Assembly: GCA_029238935.1 (NCBI GenBank)
Contig: JAQZBN010000005.1
Span: 1-64,000 of the forward strand
DNA length: 64,000 nucleotides
Direction of reading: 5' to 3'
Source of the DNA: Herbinix sp.
GTDB taxonomy: Bacteria > Bacillota > Clostridia > Lachnospirales > Lachnospiraceae
Shown here: one piece after another, positions 1-7,796 of the stretch
Position numbering within the stretch: position 1 is the first letter of the stretch
Layout of the letters: every line of letters starts with the position of its first letter
Notes under the pieces: model-generated
The model's input: the letters and a program-made list of their open reading frames with translations, nothing else
What the model was told of the DNA's origin: nothing
Database searches by the model: none
Made by a program: the position numbers and the translations under genes

Positions 1-494
1 TCATCCACCGTAGTACCAATTCTCTGAAATAATTCATTTGATATTACTGCTGACCTCAACCCCTCTGTTGTATAATCAACCATTATTTGAAATGTCACTG
101 TCAAGTCATTCATAACAATCTTGTGTGGCATATTGTGAAGCATCCGCTGATTCATCTCATAATTAACCAGTCTAAGTATCACCTTATCCTTAATCTTATC
201 CCAGTTAAACTCGTCTACTATGGCTACATTTTTATCACATCCACGATATACCGTAAGGATATCAGCTACTACATCGTCAAATGCCCTGCCATTTACACAA
301 TCTCTATAGTAATCATTTAGATAGATAACAGGTGCTGTATTGCTATCAATCTGCCGGATACAAATCCCTTTTAAACTTAATCCATTATTCTTGTTAATCG
401 TGTTTACACTTACAATATAATTACCACCAAGCTTAGCACTCAATTTGTCTGCTACTGTTTGTACAAAATCATTAAACCTTAATCTCTCTACCAT
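1..494 (-). CDS. DUF5688 family protein, 3' end cut by window edge
   Basis: The leftward reading frame begins at an ATG at 494 behind GGAG and stays open to the window edge, giving the first 164 residues. Visible segments include VSVNTINKNNGLSLKGICI and PVIYLNDYYRD, which I recognise as typical of the DUF5688 family of Lachnospiraceae accessory regions. The function of that family is unknown to me; no catalytic motif is visible. It lies downstream of, and in the same direction as, the acidic winged-helix gene at 571-1398, with a 76-base gap, so the two may be cotranscribed. DUF5688 genes are common on mobile or accessory segments, which fits the neighbouring island. The C-terminus is not available. 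Confidence 0.72.
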   Translation of the reverse strand, partial: MVERLRFNDFVQTVADKLSAKLGGNYIVSVNTINKNNGLSLKGICIRQIDSNTAPVIYLNDYYRDCVNGRAFDDVVADILTVYRGCDKNVAIVDEFNWDKIKDKVILRLVNYEMNQRMLHNMPHKIVMNDLTVTFQIMVDYTTEGLRSAVISNELFQRIGTTVD

Positions 495-570
495 TTTTCA
501 ATTCTCCTTTATAAAAAAGTTGGGAGCCAATATCCTTATAGATAATGGCTCCTACTGACTGTATTCATAT

Positions 571-1398
571 TTAATTACTTCCTAATGACAATCTATCAAA
601 TATATCATTTAACAGACCTCGTAACTCCTTAACATCCTTCACCACAGCAAGATCCGTTTCGTTAATTTCTGATATGCTTATCGTAGTGATCTTTTCTAAC
701 CCTTTTCTTGTAGCATCAACAAATTGAAGTAACTTAGAAGCCAATCCAATGCCAGAACCAACTTTATACGAACCCCTCTCCAACTGTAACAGATTACCAC
801 TATTAATTAAATTTCTAAGTACATTAATAATAGTTGCTTCGGTAAACTCTTTGCCAGCTCTTTTACTGATATAAGCCACAACCTCTTGTTTCTTATGACT
901 TTCACCATCCGATAATAATTCCATTATATAAGTCCTAGCCATTTCGCTATCACTTCTAAACACTACGCTAGTAGCCGTATTTTCTGTCTCAAAGCTTACT
1001 TCATCGTTGTTTACTACAACTGTTTCTTCCTGCTGTATATCCTCCATAATATCCTGATCGAAATTAGGAAGCTCCTCATTATCTGCTGTAACACTTTCTA
1101 ATAAACTAGCCTCATCAGACAAGATAACGGCTTCTTCACTTTCAACCAAACCTTCATCAATAACAGCTTCAATGATTTCCTCTGAATCAATTACTGCATT
1201 TTGTGGTAACAGTGGTAACTCTTCTAAACTACTTTCCTGCTGCTCCGTTTCAACCTCTGCTATAACCTGTTCCGGTTCCAGTCCTTCATCTACAACAACT
1301 GTATCAATAACCATATCTTCATTATTATCGATCTCATTCTCAACAACTGCACCTTTTACCTTAACTGCTACTTCTCTTTTCATATTTTTCTTTGCCAT
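571..1398 (-). CDS. Acidic protein with C-terminal winged-helix domain, function unknown
   Basis: A 275-residue protein. I chose the ATG at 1398 (MAKKNMKREVAV) because a GAAGGAG ribosome binding site lies about 9 bases upstream; an ATG 24 bases further upstream has no comparable site. After a basic start, residues about 20-140 are extremely rich in Glu, Asp and Val with no recognisable fold. Residues about 150-215 (SDSEMARTYIMELLSDGESHKKQEVV...) look like a winged-helix domain, with turns typical of helix-turn-helix proteins used to sense or bind DNA. The final part is helical. It precedes the DUF5688 fragment on the same strand. I do not recognise the family. A regulatory or DNA-mimic-like role is possible but unproven. 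Confidence 0.6.
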   Translation of the reverse strand: MAKKNMKREVAVKVKGAVVENEIDNNEDMVIDTVVVDEGLEPEQVIAEVETEQQESSLEELPLLPQNAVIDSEEIIEAVIDEGLVESEEAVILSDEASLLESVTADNEELPNFDQDIMEDIQQEETVVVNNDEVSFETENTATSVVFRSDSEMARTYIMELLSDGESHKKQEVVAYISKRAGKEFTEATIINVLRNLINSGNLLQLERGSYKVGSGIGLASKLLQFVDATRKGLEKITTISISEINETDLAVVKDVKELRGLLNDIFDRLSLGSN

Positions 1399-1732
1399 AA
1401 TCGTACGCTCCTTCTCAAACATTAATTTTCATTACACAGATATAATAACGCTGCTTTCTGCTTTTGACTGTAGGCATGTTGCAAGAAGTTTATATTTGAA
1501 ACTGTACGATGTGCCGGATATGACAAAAGGGAGCTTCTCAACACACCTTTGTGCTAAATAAATCCCCTTATATACGCCTATTGGTAAAATGAAAGAAGTT
1601 TATCTTTTTATTTTATTACTTAACACAATGTATGATAAATCTATTAAATAATATCTTTCTTGTTTTAGTTAAAATATGTTATTATTAAGTACCAGTTATA
1701 ATCGGTTAATACCATATCATAGGAGTAATAAT
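1399..1732. other. Divergent intergenic region at the island's left edge
   Basis: This stretch separates the leftward acidic winged-helix gene from the rightward GHKL gene and must hold both promoters. A TATAAT at 1697-1702 is a possible -10 box for the rightward gene, but I see no convincing -35 box. A GGAG at 1722-1725 serves the ATG at 1733. Open frames in it are short and antisense; I see no RNA gene. Confidence 0.4.
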
Positions 1733-2650
1733 ATGCCTTATATAGTAAATGAAGACGATTTCAAGAGCTTTGAAACTGCTAATAGCCTAATAAATAATCT
1801 AAAATCTGAAACCTCTATAGCCTTTAATCTTTCTAAATTTTCATCACCAACACAATCTTCCATATCTTTGTTTTTATATACATCCTGCTATCTATTTCTT
1901 ATGTGTAGTAATAAAATAGTACTTCTAAACGCATCCGATTATTTTCTTCAAATAATGGGTCGCTATCAATATTTTCAAAAAATATTTGATATAGATATGT
2001 CTACCATTACAATAATAAAGAAGGAAGCTACTGTAACGAAACCAGTATCTTATCTATCTCACTCCTACATTTTTTATGCTAGCAGTATACCAGAACATAG
2101 TAGCTTATGTATGACAATTAGGTCAATCTTAAACAATATGCTAATGACTACGCCCAAAGTTTCTAGTCAAATATTTGATGTAATCAAGGAACTATTAGGA
2201 AACTCGCTTGAGCATAGTGTTATAGACCAAACAATAGATTTATCAACTTGTGGCAAGTACATAACATTATTTAATGTATATAAGTCAAATAAATCTGTAG
2301 ATCAATCTCTATTAGATATACAGATAATTGATGCAGGAATTGGAATACGCTATAATATTGAAAATACATATGGTACATTATCCTCTAAAGACTTCATATA
2401 TATTAGTGAAGCAATTAAACCAGGTGTTACCTCTCGAAAAAGCAACGAGGGAGGAAGCGGTTTATCAAGTACAATTGATATCTTTACAAACATTCCTTCC
2501 GATATGAAATACCTCGAAATCATATCAGGTTATGGTAGATATATGTACCAATACCCAAATGCTCTTAAAAATTCTGCTAATTTGTCAGATATTATATATA
2601 AAATCTCTGGGACATATATAAATATAAGATTAGTTATACAGGATAAATAA
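1733..2650 (+). CDS. GHKL-type ATPase (histidine kinase/anti-sigma-like), island gene
   Basis: A 305-residue protein starting at ATG 1733, chosen because ATAGGAG lies 7 bases upstream; an earlier ATG at 1676 has no ribosome binding site. The C-terminal half carries the Bergerat ATP-binding fold: an N-box (ELLGNSLEHS, near residue 151), a G1 box (IIDAGIGIR, near 199) and a G2-like box (GGSGLSS, near 239). The N-terminal 130 residues are unassigned. No transmembrane segment, phospho-accepting HisKA helix or receiver domain is visible, so it resembles an anti-sigma-type kinase more than a classical sensor kinase. The next gene encodes a STAS-like domain, the usual partner of such ATPases. Its substrate is inferred from this context only. 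Confidence 0.75.
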   Translation: MPYIVNEDDFKSFETANSLINNLKSETSIAFNLSKFSSPTQSSISLFLYTSCYLFLMCSNKIVLLNASDYFLQIMGRYQYFQKIFDIDMSTITIIKKEATVTKPVSYLSHSYIFYASSIPEHSSLCMTIRSILNNMLMTTPKVSSQIFDVIKELLGNSLEHSVIDQTIDLSTCGKYITLFNVYKSNKSVDQSLLDIQIIDAGIGIRYNIENTYGTLSSKDFIYISEAIKPGVTSRKSNEGGSGLSSTIDIFTNIPSDMKYLEIISGYGRYMYQYPNALKNSANLSDIIYKISGTYINIRLVIQDK

Positions 2651-2668
2651 ATTTTATTTAATCTTCTA

Positions 2669-2713
2669 TTGACATTCATTGGAATCTGTTGTATCTTAAA
2701 GGTACAACAGATT
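2669..2713 (+). promoter_or_regulatory. Promoter with overlapping 11-bp palindromic operator
   Basis: TTGACA (2669-2674) and TATCTT (2692-2697) are spaced by exactly 17 bases. A perfect inverted repeat, AATCTGTTGTA (2683-2693) and TACAACAGATT (2703-2713) with a 9-base spacer, covers the -10 box and the likely start site. It lies between the GHKL gene and the STAS/winged-helix gene, so the downstream genes appear to have their own repressible promoter. The winged helix of the first gene it drives is the obvious candidate binder, which is inference. Confidence 0.75.
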
Positions 2714-2738
2714 TTATTTATCCTTTGGAGGTAATCTT

Positions 2739-3401
2739 ATGCAACAAATAAACTTAAATATATGGGATATCGTTACCCAAAATAATATACCATGTTTCGA
2801 TCACTTTTTACTTTTACGCCCTAATGCTATTAAAACCAAGAGTATTATTAAGAATTATATATTTACCAAACTCACAGACGATCCGCATATCATATTGAAA
2901 TACGATTTTTCGTTAATTGATTCCATGGATATTTCGTTTGCAGATGAAATTATATTTTTACTAAAACTTGATTTGCAATTATATGATAAATATCAGTTTA
3001 TTATTGTTTTAGTATCTTCTGGAATAAATTTCACCAATGAATTACTCCCGACTATTACAGCGGCACAAATGAATCGTGAAAAAATAGAAACTGCAAAGTT
3101 ACTTAATAAAAAAAATCTATACTTACCTGTTTTAATATATGAACATAATTCACTATCTGTATTAGGAGAATTCGAAAAAAAACTTCAAGATATATATGCC
3201 AATTCTTTTACAAACAAAGCAATGACAACAAGAGAGTTGAGTGAGTCTTTAAACATTTCTTTAACGAACGCCGGAACTCAAGCAAATAATTTGCTTAATC
3301 TCGGACTTATTTTTAAAAAATCAGAAAATGGACCCAACGGGAAATTTAATACCTATTTCAAAATAGATTCAACTCATATCACTCAATCGGAGGTTAAATA
3401 A
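2739..3401 (+). CDS. STAS-like (DUF4325-type) domain fused to winged helix
   Basis: A 220-residue protein; ATG 2739 follows GGAGG (2727-2731). Residues about 50-90 (IILKYDFSLIDSMDISFADEIIF) have the strand-loop-helix pattern of STAS-like DUF4325 domains, including the Asp-Ser-x-x-x-SFADE turn. Residues about 160-215 (MTTRELSESLNISLTNAGTQANNLLNLGLI) form a winged helix. STAS domains typically partner GHKL kinases in SpoIIAA/SpoIIAB-like switches, and the GHKL gene lies just upstream. I infer that this protein links such a switch to transcription, possibly of its own operon through the palindrome before it. Its stop codon overlaps the next start (TAATG), indicating translational coupling. Confidence 0.72.
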   Translation: MQQINLNIWDIVTQNNIPCFDHFLLLRPNAIKTKSIIKNYIFTKLTDDPHIILKYDFSLIDSMDISFADEIIFLLKLDLQLYDKYQFIIVLVSSGINFTNELLPTITAAQMNREKIETAKLLNKKNLYLPVLIYEHNSLSVLGEFEKKLQDIYANSFTNKAMTTRELSESLNISLTNAGTQANNLLNLGLIFKKSENGPNGKFNTYFKIDSTHITQSEVK

Positions 3402-3865
3402 TGGATATCAAAACAACATTTTATAATACAACAGACGTAATTCTATATGAGGATACGGTAAACTCAATAAAAGAATTATTTATTACCTATGACAGGTATA
3501 TATCATATACATTTGGACACTTGAGAAAATATTTAGATAATTTTTTGCTGTTAAATGGATGGTCAGAAAAGATTAAAATTGATGAAGGTTCAAACATGAC
3601 AGTACCTGCTATAAAAAATAAAGTAGGTTTAAGTTTCCAGACCGGAAATGCAGCTAGATTTTATTCTGATATGCTTAAATTTCAAACACTTTATATTCAA
3701 AATAGGCTAGATAGTCTCATATACATAGTGCCTCAAAATAACTTAGCTACTCATATCAACACAAATACAGCTAATTATGAAAGAGTAGTTAAAGAACTTG
3801 ATATTTTTAGAAATATTATAAATATGCCTATAGTAATTATTGGCATAACTAACAAGGAGGATTAA
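3401..3865 (+). CDS. BglII/BstYI-like restriction endonuclease fold, probably catalytically altered
   Basis: A 154-residue protein starting in a TAATG overlap with the STAS gene. The segment KNKVGLSFQTGN (residues 72-83), followed by DMLKFQTLY, LDSLIYIVPQ and NYERVVKEL, matches the pattern I know for the BglII/BstYI restriction endonuclease family: a hydrophobic strand, a Gly-Asn turn, 'LLKFQ', 'IVP' and 'ERVVREL'. In active members the strand reads roughly Asp...Val-Glu-Val-Gln. Here the Glu position is Ser and the expected upstream Asp position is occupied by Val-Pro-Ala, although the Gln is kept. The protein may therefore bind DNA without cutting, or use other residues. The assignment is by eye; an unrelated PD-(D/E)XK-like protein is the alternative. 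Confidence 0.6.
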   Translation: MDIKTTFYNTTDVILYEDTVNSIKELFITYDRYISYTFGHLRKYLDNFLLLNGWSEKIKIDEGSNMTVPAIKNKVGLSFQTGNAARFYSDMLKFQTLYIQNRLDSLIYIVPQNNLATHINTNTANYERVVKELDIFRNIINMPIVIIGITNKED

Positions 3866-3869
3866 TTAT

Positions 3870-5168
3870 ATGGAATACGGTGCTTCATATCCAAAAAGAA
3901 TAGAATTTCTATCAAGATTAATTGATAGTAAAAGCAGTAAAATAGGCGAACATTTTTTAGTTTTCCAAAATACACCCAAATATTATTCAATTTACAATGT
4001 ACCTATCTATTTACCAAAATATCGTTTAGCAAACGGTAGAACAAAAGCTGATCAGTTGCAGCATTTAGCTTTAAATCCTGAATTACCTAGTGATTTCTTT
4101 ATGAATGATAAAGAAAATATTGAAGCAATTAAAGTTCAGCATGAATTATTAAAAAAGAAAGTTGAAAAAGCGCCTAACGATAGGAATCTTTTAAAGTTTT
4201 TTAAAGAGAATAGCTTTGATGAACCTCTTATTCTAGATGCTAAGGGATTTGTTATAAATGGTAATAGGAGATTATGCGCGATCCGAGAATTATATTATTC
4301 AGACCCCACCTCATTTAGCCATTTCACTCATTTAAAAGCTATTATCTTACCTGAATGTACAGAAGAAGATTTAGATGTATTAGAGGCTCAATTGCAGATT
4401 ATACCGGATATCAAAGAAGACTATTCCTGGACAAATACTGCTTGTAAATATCGTGATATGCAAGTTAATTATGGTTATAGTGATAAAGCACTTGCTGATT
4501 TATATCAAGTGAAAGAAACAGAAATGAGGGCTATGCTATCAAAACTTAATCTTGGTGAAAGATACCTTGATAAATATAATCTATCTCATGAATATTCTAA
4601 AATAGAAGATGATAAATTTGCATTTGATCAAATTTTTACATCCTCTGGTAAGTTAAAACAAACAGAGCCAAACTATAGTTTTTTAAAAGAGGCTTTAGAA
4701 AATCTATCATTTATAGCTATAAATAATAAAGATTCTCTTGATGTTGGTCGTATTTATGCAGCTGTAGCAGATATTTATTCGTACCATGAGAAAATATTTG
4801 ATGAAATATCAAACGAAATTAATCTTGATAACGAGATGATTCCTACCGAGGATAGTCTTGATGACTTATTTGGATTTGATACAAGTTCTGTAGATAATAC
4901 AGTTCTATTAAATGCTATAAAAAATTCTGAAAACGATACTACAATTGCTGAAATACTCAAGAATGTAATAAATGAAGAAAGAGCTGCAAACCACTCAAAT
5001 AATCTTAAAAATGCATTCTTAAAACATCTACAACGAGCGCAAAAAGAATTGGAAGAAGCTTGCTCATGCATTAAAAACACTACTAATTCAACTACTACTA
5101 ACTCAGATCAATATATTAATCAAATTGATGAATATATTTTAGAATTAAAGGAGTTGTTATCATTATGA
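3870..5168 (+). CDS. ParB/Srx-like domain protein of the island
   Basis: A 432-residue protein; ATG 3870 follows AAGGAGG and lies 4 bases after the previous stop. Residues about 112-150 (DEPLILDAKGFVINGNRRLCAIREL) show the ParB/sulfiredoxin-fold signature: a 'leave-blank' strand, then G-N-R-R followed by a helix. This fold in ParB binds CTP and in other families cuts or modifies DNA. A helical middle (residues 180-230) could contain a DNA-binding helix-turn-helix; the last 100 residues are acidic and coiled-coil-like. The stop overlaps the helicase start (ATGA). It is not near a parA gene, so chromosome partitioning is unlikely. I infer a DNA-tracking or DNA-recognition role in the island system. 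Confidence 0.7.
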   Translation: MEYGASYPKRIEFLSRLIDSKSSKIGEHFLVFQNTPKYYSIYNVPIYLPKYRLANGRTKADQLQHLALNPELPSDFFMNDKENIEAIKVQHELLKKKVEKAPNDRNLLKFFKENSFDEPLILDAKGFVINGNRRLCAIRELYYSDPTSFSHFTHLKAIILPECTEEDLDVLEAQLQIIPDIKEDYSWTNTACKYRDMQVNYGYSDKALADLYQVKETEMRAMLSKLNLGERYLDKYNLSHEYSKIEDDKFAFDQIFTSSGKLKQTEPNYSFLKEALENLSFIAINNKDSLDVGRIYAAVADIYSYHEKIFDEISNEINLDNEMIPTEDSLDDLFGFDTSSVDNTVLLNAIKNSENDTTIAEILKNVINEERAANHSNNLKNAFLKHLQRAQKELEEACSCIKNTTNSTTTNSDQYINQIDEYILELKELLSL

Positions 5169-6937
5169 TCACTATTGACTACAATATTCAATCGTATAAC
5201 GCTATATTATCATCATCTGACAATGATAATAGTTGGATAAGTATCATAAATATTTGTTTTGAAGAGGCTAAAGAAACCATAAAAACTTCAATACTTTCAC
5301 TGGAAATTCCTTGGTGGTCTTTTTTAAATATTAAAAATGATATCTATTTTATTACAAAATCCAACTCTGTTTCCATTAATTTAACAGAACAAGCAAAACA
5401 ATTGTTATTGTTATCCCGAAATGAAATAATTAACTTGAATTCACCTACGTTAACTTATACGGAGTCAGATATAAACGAGAAGTTAAACAAATCCGGATTT
5501 ATACGTATCCTAAAACCTTTCCAGTTTAATAATTTGACAAATTTAATTCGGTTTCCATCGGGTGCAACCTTTTCGGTTCCTGGAGCAGGAAAAACTACTG
5601 AAGCATTAGCTTTCTATAGTTTTTTTAAAAATCCTAGATCAAAATTATTAGTAGTGCTTCCTAAAAATGCTTTTATAGCATGGGAAGAACAAATACCTGA
5701 ATGCTTTTCTTATAACCCAACCACTGTTCGTTTAACAGGGGGGTACGATAATATTCGTAATATATTATATTCTGAGCCTGAAATACTCCTAATAACATAT
5801 CAACAACTTATTAATGTTTACGAAATAGTTGGCAGCTATCTATCAAAATTTGATTCTTTTATTTTTGTTGATGAAAGCCATAGAATTAAGAAAGGAGTAA
5901 ATGGTAAAGCTGCTTCTGCTATTTTAAAACTTTCAGTTGTCCCCAAACATAAGCTAGTAATGTCAGGCACTCCTATGCCTCAAGATACAACAGACTTAAT
6001 TCCCCAGTTTAATTTTCTCTATCCCGGAATTAGAGTAACGGAAACAAATATAATTGAAAATATCACTAAGATATATGTTAGAACTACTAAACAGGATTTA
6101 GGTCTACCTCTTCCTCATTTTATTCAAACACCAATAAAAATGAGTTCTACACAACAATACTTATATGATATTGTAACCGATGATGGAAAGCGCTCTGTAG
6201 AAGCCTATCTAAGGTCTAGAGACAAAAATATTCTTCGTTCCATAAAGAAGAGTTGTATGCTTATGATTCAATTAATATCTAACCCAGCTTTGTTAACAAA
6301 TAAATTACCTAACGAAACCCTTAAAAATATTTTATCTTTAGGTGAAAGCCCTAAGTTAAATTATGTATGCAAAAAAGCACATTCATTAGCAAAAGAAAAA
6401 ACAAAAGTACTTATTTGGTCTAATTTTGTTGAAAATGTTGAAATAATCGCAAATAGATTACAAGACCTAAATGCTGTATATATTCATGGTGGTGTACCAT
6501 CCGGATCTGTAAATGATGTTAATACTCGTGAATATAAAATCAAGAAATTTCTTGATGATGATAACTGTTTTGTAATGGTCGCTAACCCCGCCGCTGCATG
6601 TGAAGGTATTAGCTTACATTCAAAGTGCCATTATGCAATTTATGTAGACCGAACATTCAATGCAGCTCACTATCTACAATCATTAGATAGAATCCATCGC
6701 CTTGGGTCAACCTCGGAAGTCACAATTGAAGTTTTATCTACTAATCAAACTATCGATGATACTGTAGAAAATCGACTATCACAAAAAGCTCAGAACATGG
6801 CAAATGTATTAAATGATCCTTCTATTATACGTGAGTATGAATACTCCGATGAAGACAATACAGAAGATGACGATGTATTAGGTATGCAAGAAGATGATAT
6901 AGAATACATTCTTTCACAAGTATGGGGGGTTAGTTAA
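5165..6937 (+). CDS. SNF2/superfamily 2 DNA helicase-like ATPase
   Basis: A 590-residue protein starting in an ATGA overlap with the ParB-like gene. Helicase motifs appear in order: motif I VPGAGKTTEA (near residue 138), motif II VDESH (near 236), motif III SGTP (near 266), motif V-like ANPAAACEGISL and motif VI QSLDRIHRLG (near 508). The DESH box and the Q-x-x-x-R-I-H-R-L-G motif are typical of SNF2 proteins, which translocate on double-stranded DNA. The N-terminal 110 residues are unassigned and the C-terminus is acidic. In restriction and defence systems such ATPases remodel or scan invading DNA. Its stop overlaps the start of the DUF3883 gene (TAATG). Confidence 0.88.
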   Translation: MITIDYNIQSYNAILSSSDNDNSWISIINICFEEAKETIKTSILSLEIPWWSFLNIKNDIYFITKSNSVSINLTEQAKQLLLLSRNEIINLNSPTLTYTESDINEKLNKSGFIRILKPFQFNNLTNLIRFPSGATFSVPGAGKTTEALAFYSFFKNPRSKLLVVLPKNAFIAWEEQIPECFSYNPTTVRLTGGYDNIRNILYSEPEILLITYQQLINVYEIVGSYLSKFDSFIFVDESHRIKKGVNGKAASAILKLSVVPKHKLVMSGTPMPQDTTDLIPQFNFLYPGIRVTETNIIENITKIYVRTTKQDLGLPLPHFIQTPIKMSSTQQYLYDIVTDDGKRSVEAYLRSRDKNILRSIKKSCMLMIQLISNPALLTNKLPNETLKNILSLGESPKLNYVCKKAHSLAKEKTKVLIWSNFVENVEIIANRLQDLNAVYIHGGVPSGSVNDVNTREYKIKKFLDDDNCFVMVANPAAACEGISLHSKCHYAIYVDRTFNAAHYLQSLDRIHRLGSTSEVTIEVLSTNQTIDDTVENRLSQKAQNMANVLNDPSIIREYEYSDEDNTEDDDVLGMQEDDIEYILSQVWGVS

Positions 6938-7788
6938 TGTATTACTCTGTAGGTATTTTATATTCCGTATCTAGCTTTTTAGAATTGATAAAAAAGGTTG
7001 AAATCATTGATAGTGATTTTATAAAAACCTTCAATCAGTTTAATGTAGCTAATGCATCATCAGTGCTAGAAGCATCAATTAATTACAACTGGGTTTCTAT
7101 AAATTCAGAAAACAAACTTCGCGTAACTACAAAAGGAGATGAACTATTACAGCTAAATAGTGACAATAAACGTTTACGTACTCAACTTATGCAAATGATT
7201 ATTCAAGATAACCCAATTTGGGCAAAAAACACTCATTTAGGTCGTAATGAAATTATTCCTTTCTTAAAACCCAATATTTTGCAGTGTTTTCGGGAAGCTA
7301 ATCTATTAGATACTTATTCAACTGAAGTTATTCAATGGTGGGATAACATCTCATATTTTACAAGAAATAATAACGATATCTATTTAAGTAAACTAGGTAG
7401 ACAAGCAGAAGAATTAAGTATAAAATTTGAAACCAAAAGAACAGGTGTACTTCCAAAATGGATATCAATTGATAGCAATTTGACAGGATATGATTTATTG
7501 TCTATTGTAGATATTTCTAATCCTAAACTATTATCAATTGAGGTAAAAGGAATTTATTCTACTTTATGCTCTTCCTTTTATTTGACAAATAATGAATGGG
7601 AAGTCGCAATGAATTCTGATAATTATATTTTTCATATATGGGATATTAAAGGTTCTGATTGTAGCCTTTCTATACTATTACCCGATGATTTAACCCCTCT
7701 CATTCCATCTAATACAGAGTATTCTACATGGGAAAAAATTATAGTAACCCCACCCAAATCATTATTAGAAATGCGGAAGGCTAATTAG
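6937..7788 (+). CDS. DUF3883 nuclease-like protein with N-terminal helix-turn-helix regions
   Basis: A 283-residue protein whose ATG overlaps the helicase stop. The C-terminal part, from GYDLLSIVD (near residue 184) through SIEVKG (near 201) to FYLTNNEWEVA and the final Y-x-x-H-I-W strand, matches DUF3883, a PD-(D/E)XK nuclease-fold domain frequent in defence helicase operons. The catalytic pattern (Asp of GYD, then Glu-x-Lys in EVK) is intact. Residues 30-160 contain two winged-helix-like segments. It is the best candidate for the cutting subunit of the island, by motif and context. Its 3' end overlaps the convergent methyltransferase by 4 bases inside a palindrome. Confidence 0.72.
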   Translation: MYYSVGILYSVSSFLELIKKVEIIDSDFIKTFNQFNVANASSVLEASINYNWVSINSENKLRVTTKGDELLQLNSDNKRLRTQLMQMIIQDNPIWAKNTHLGRNEIIPFLKPNILQCFREANLLDTYSTEVIQWWDNISYFTRNNNDIYLSKLGRQAEELSIKFETKRTGVLPKWISIDSNLTGYDLLSIVDISNPKLLSIEVKGIYSTLCSSFYLTNNEWEVAMNSDNYIFHIWDIKGSDCSLSILLPDDLTPLIPSNTEYSTWEKIIVTPPKSLLEMRKAN

Positions 7789-7796
7789 CTTTCCGC
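7773..7796. terminator. Bidirectional hairpin spanning two convergent stop codons
   Basis: GCGGAAGGCTAA followed directly by TTAGCTTTCCGC is a 24-base palindrome with one G-U pair. It contains the stop codons of the DUF3883 gene (plus) and the methyltransferase gene (minus). TTTCTCAATTTT follows on the plus strand, with a weaker T-run on the other. It probably terminates both transcripts within the coding ends. Confidence 0.65.

Noticed and set aside
87-320. Rightward 77-codon frame at the left edge
   Set aside because: Antisense to the DUF5688 gene, which has a proper start and family similarity.
1172-1561. Rightward Ser/Thr-rich 129-codon frame
   Set aside because: It is the antisense of the acidic Glu/Asp-rich segment of the 275-aa gene, which explains its composition.
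3870-5168. ParB-like gene as a chromosome or plasmid partition gene
   Set aside because: No parA partner or parS-like repeats nearby, and it is overlapped by a helicase gene in a nuclease operon.
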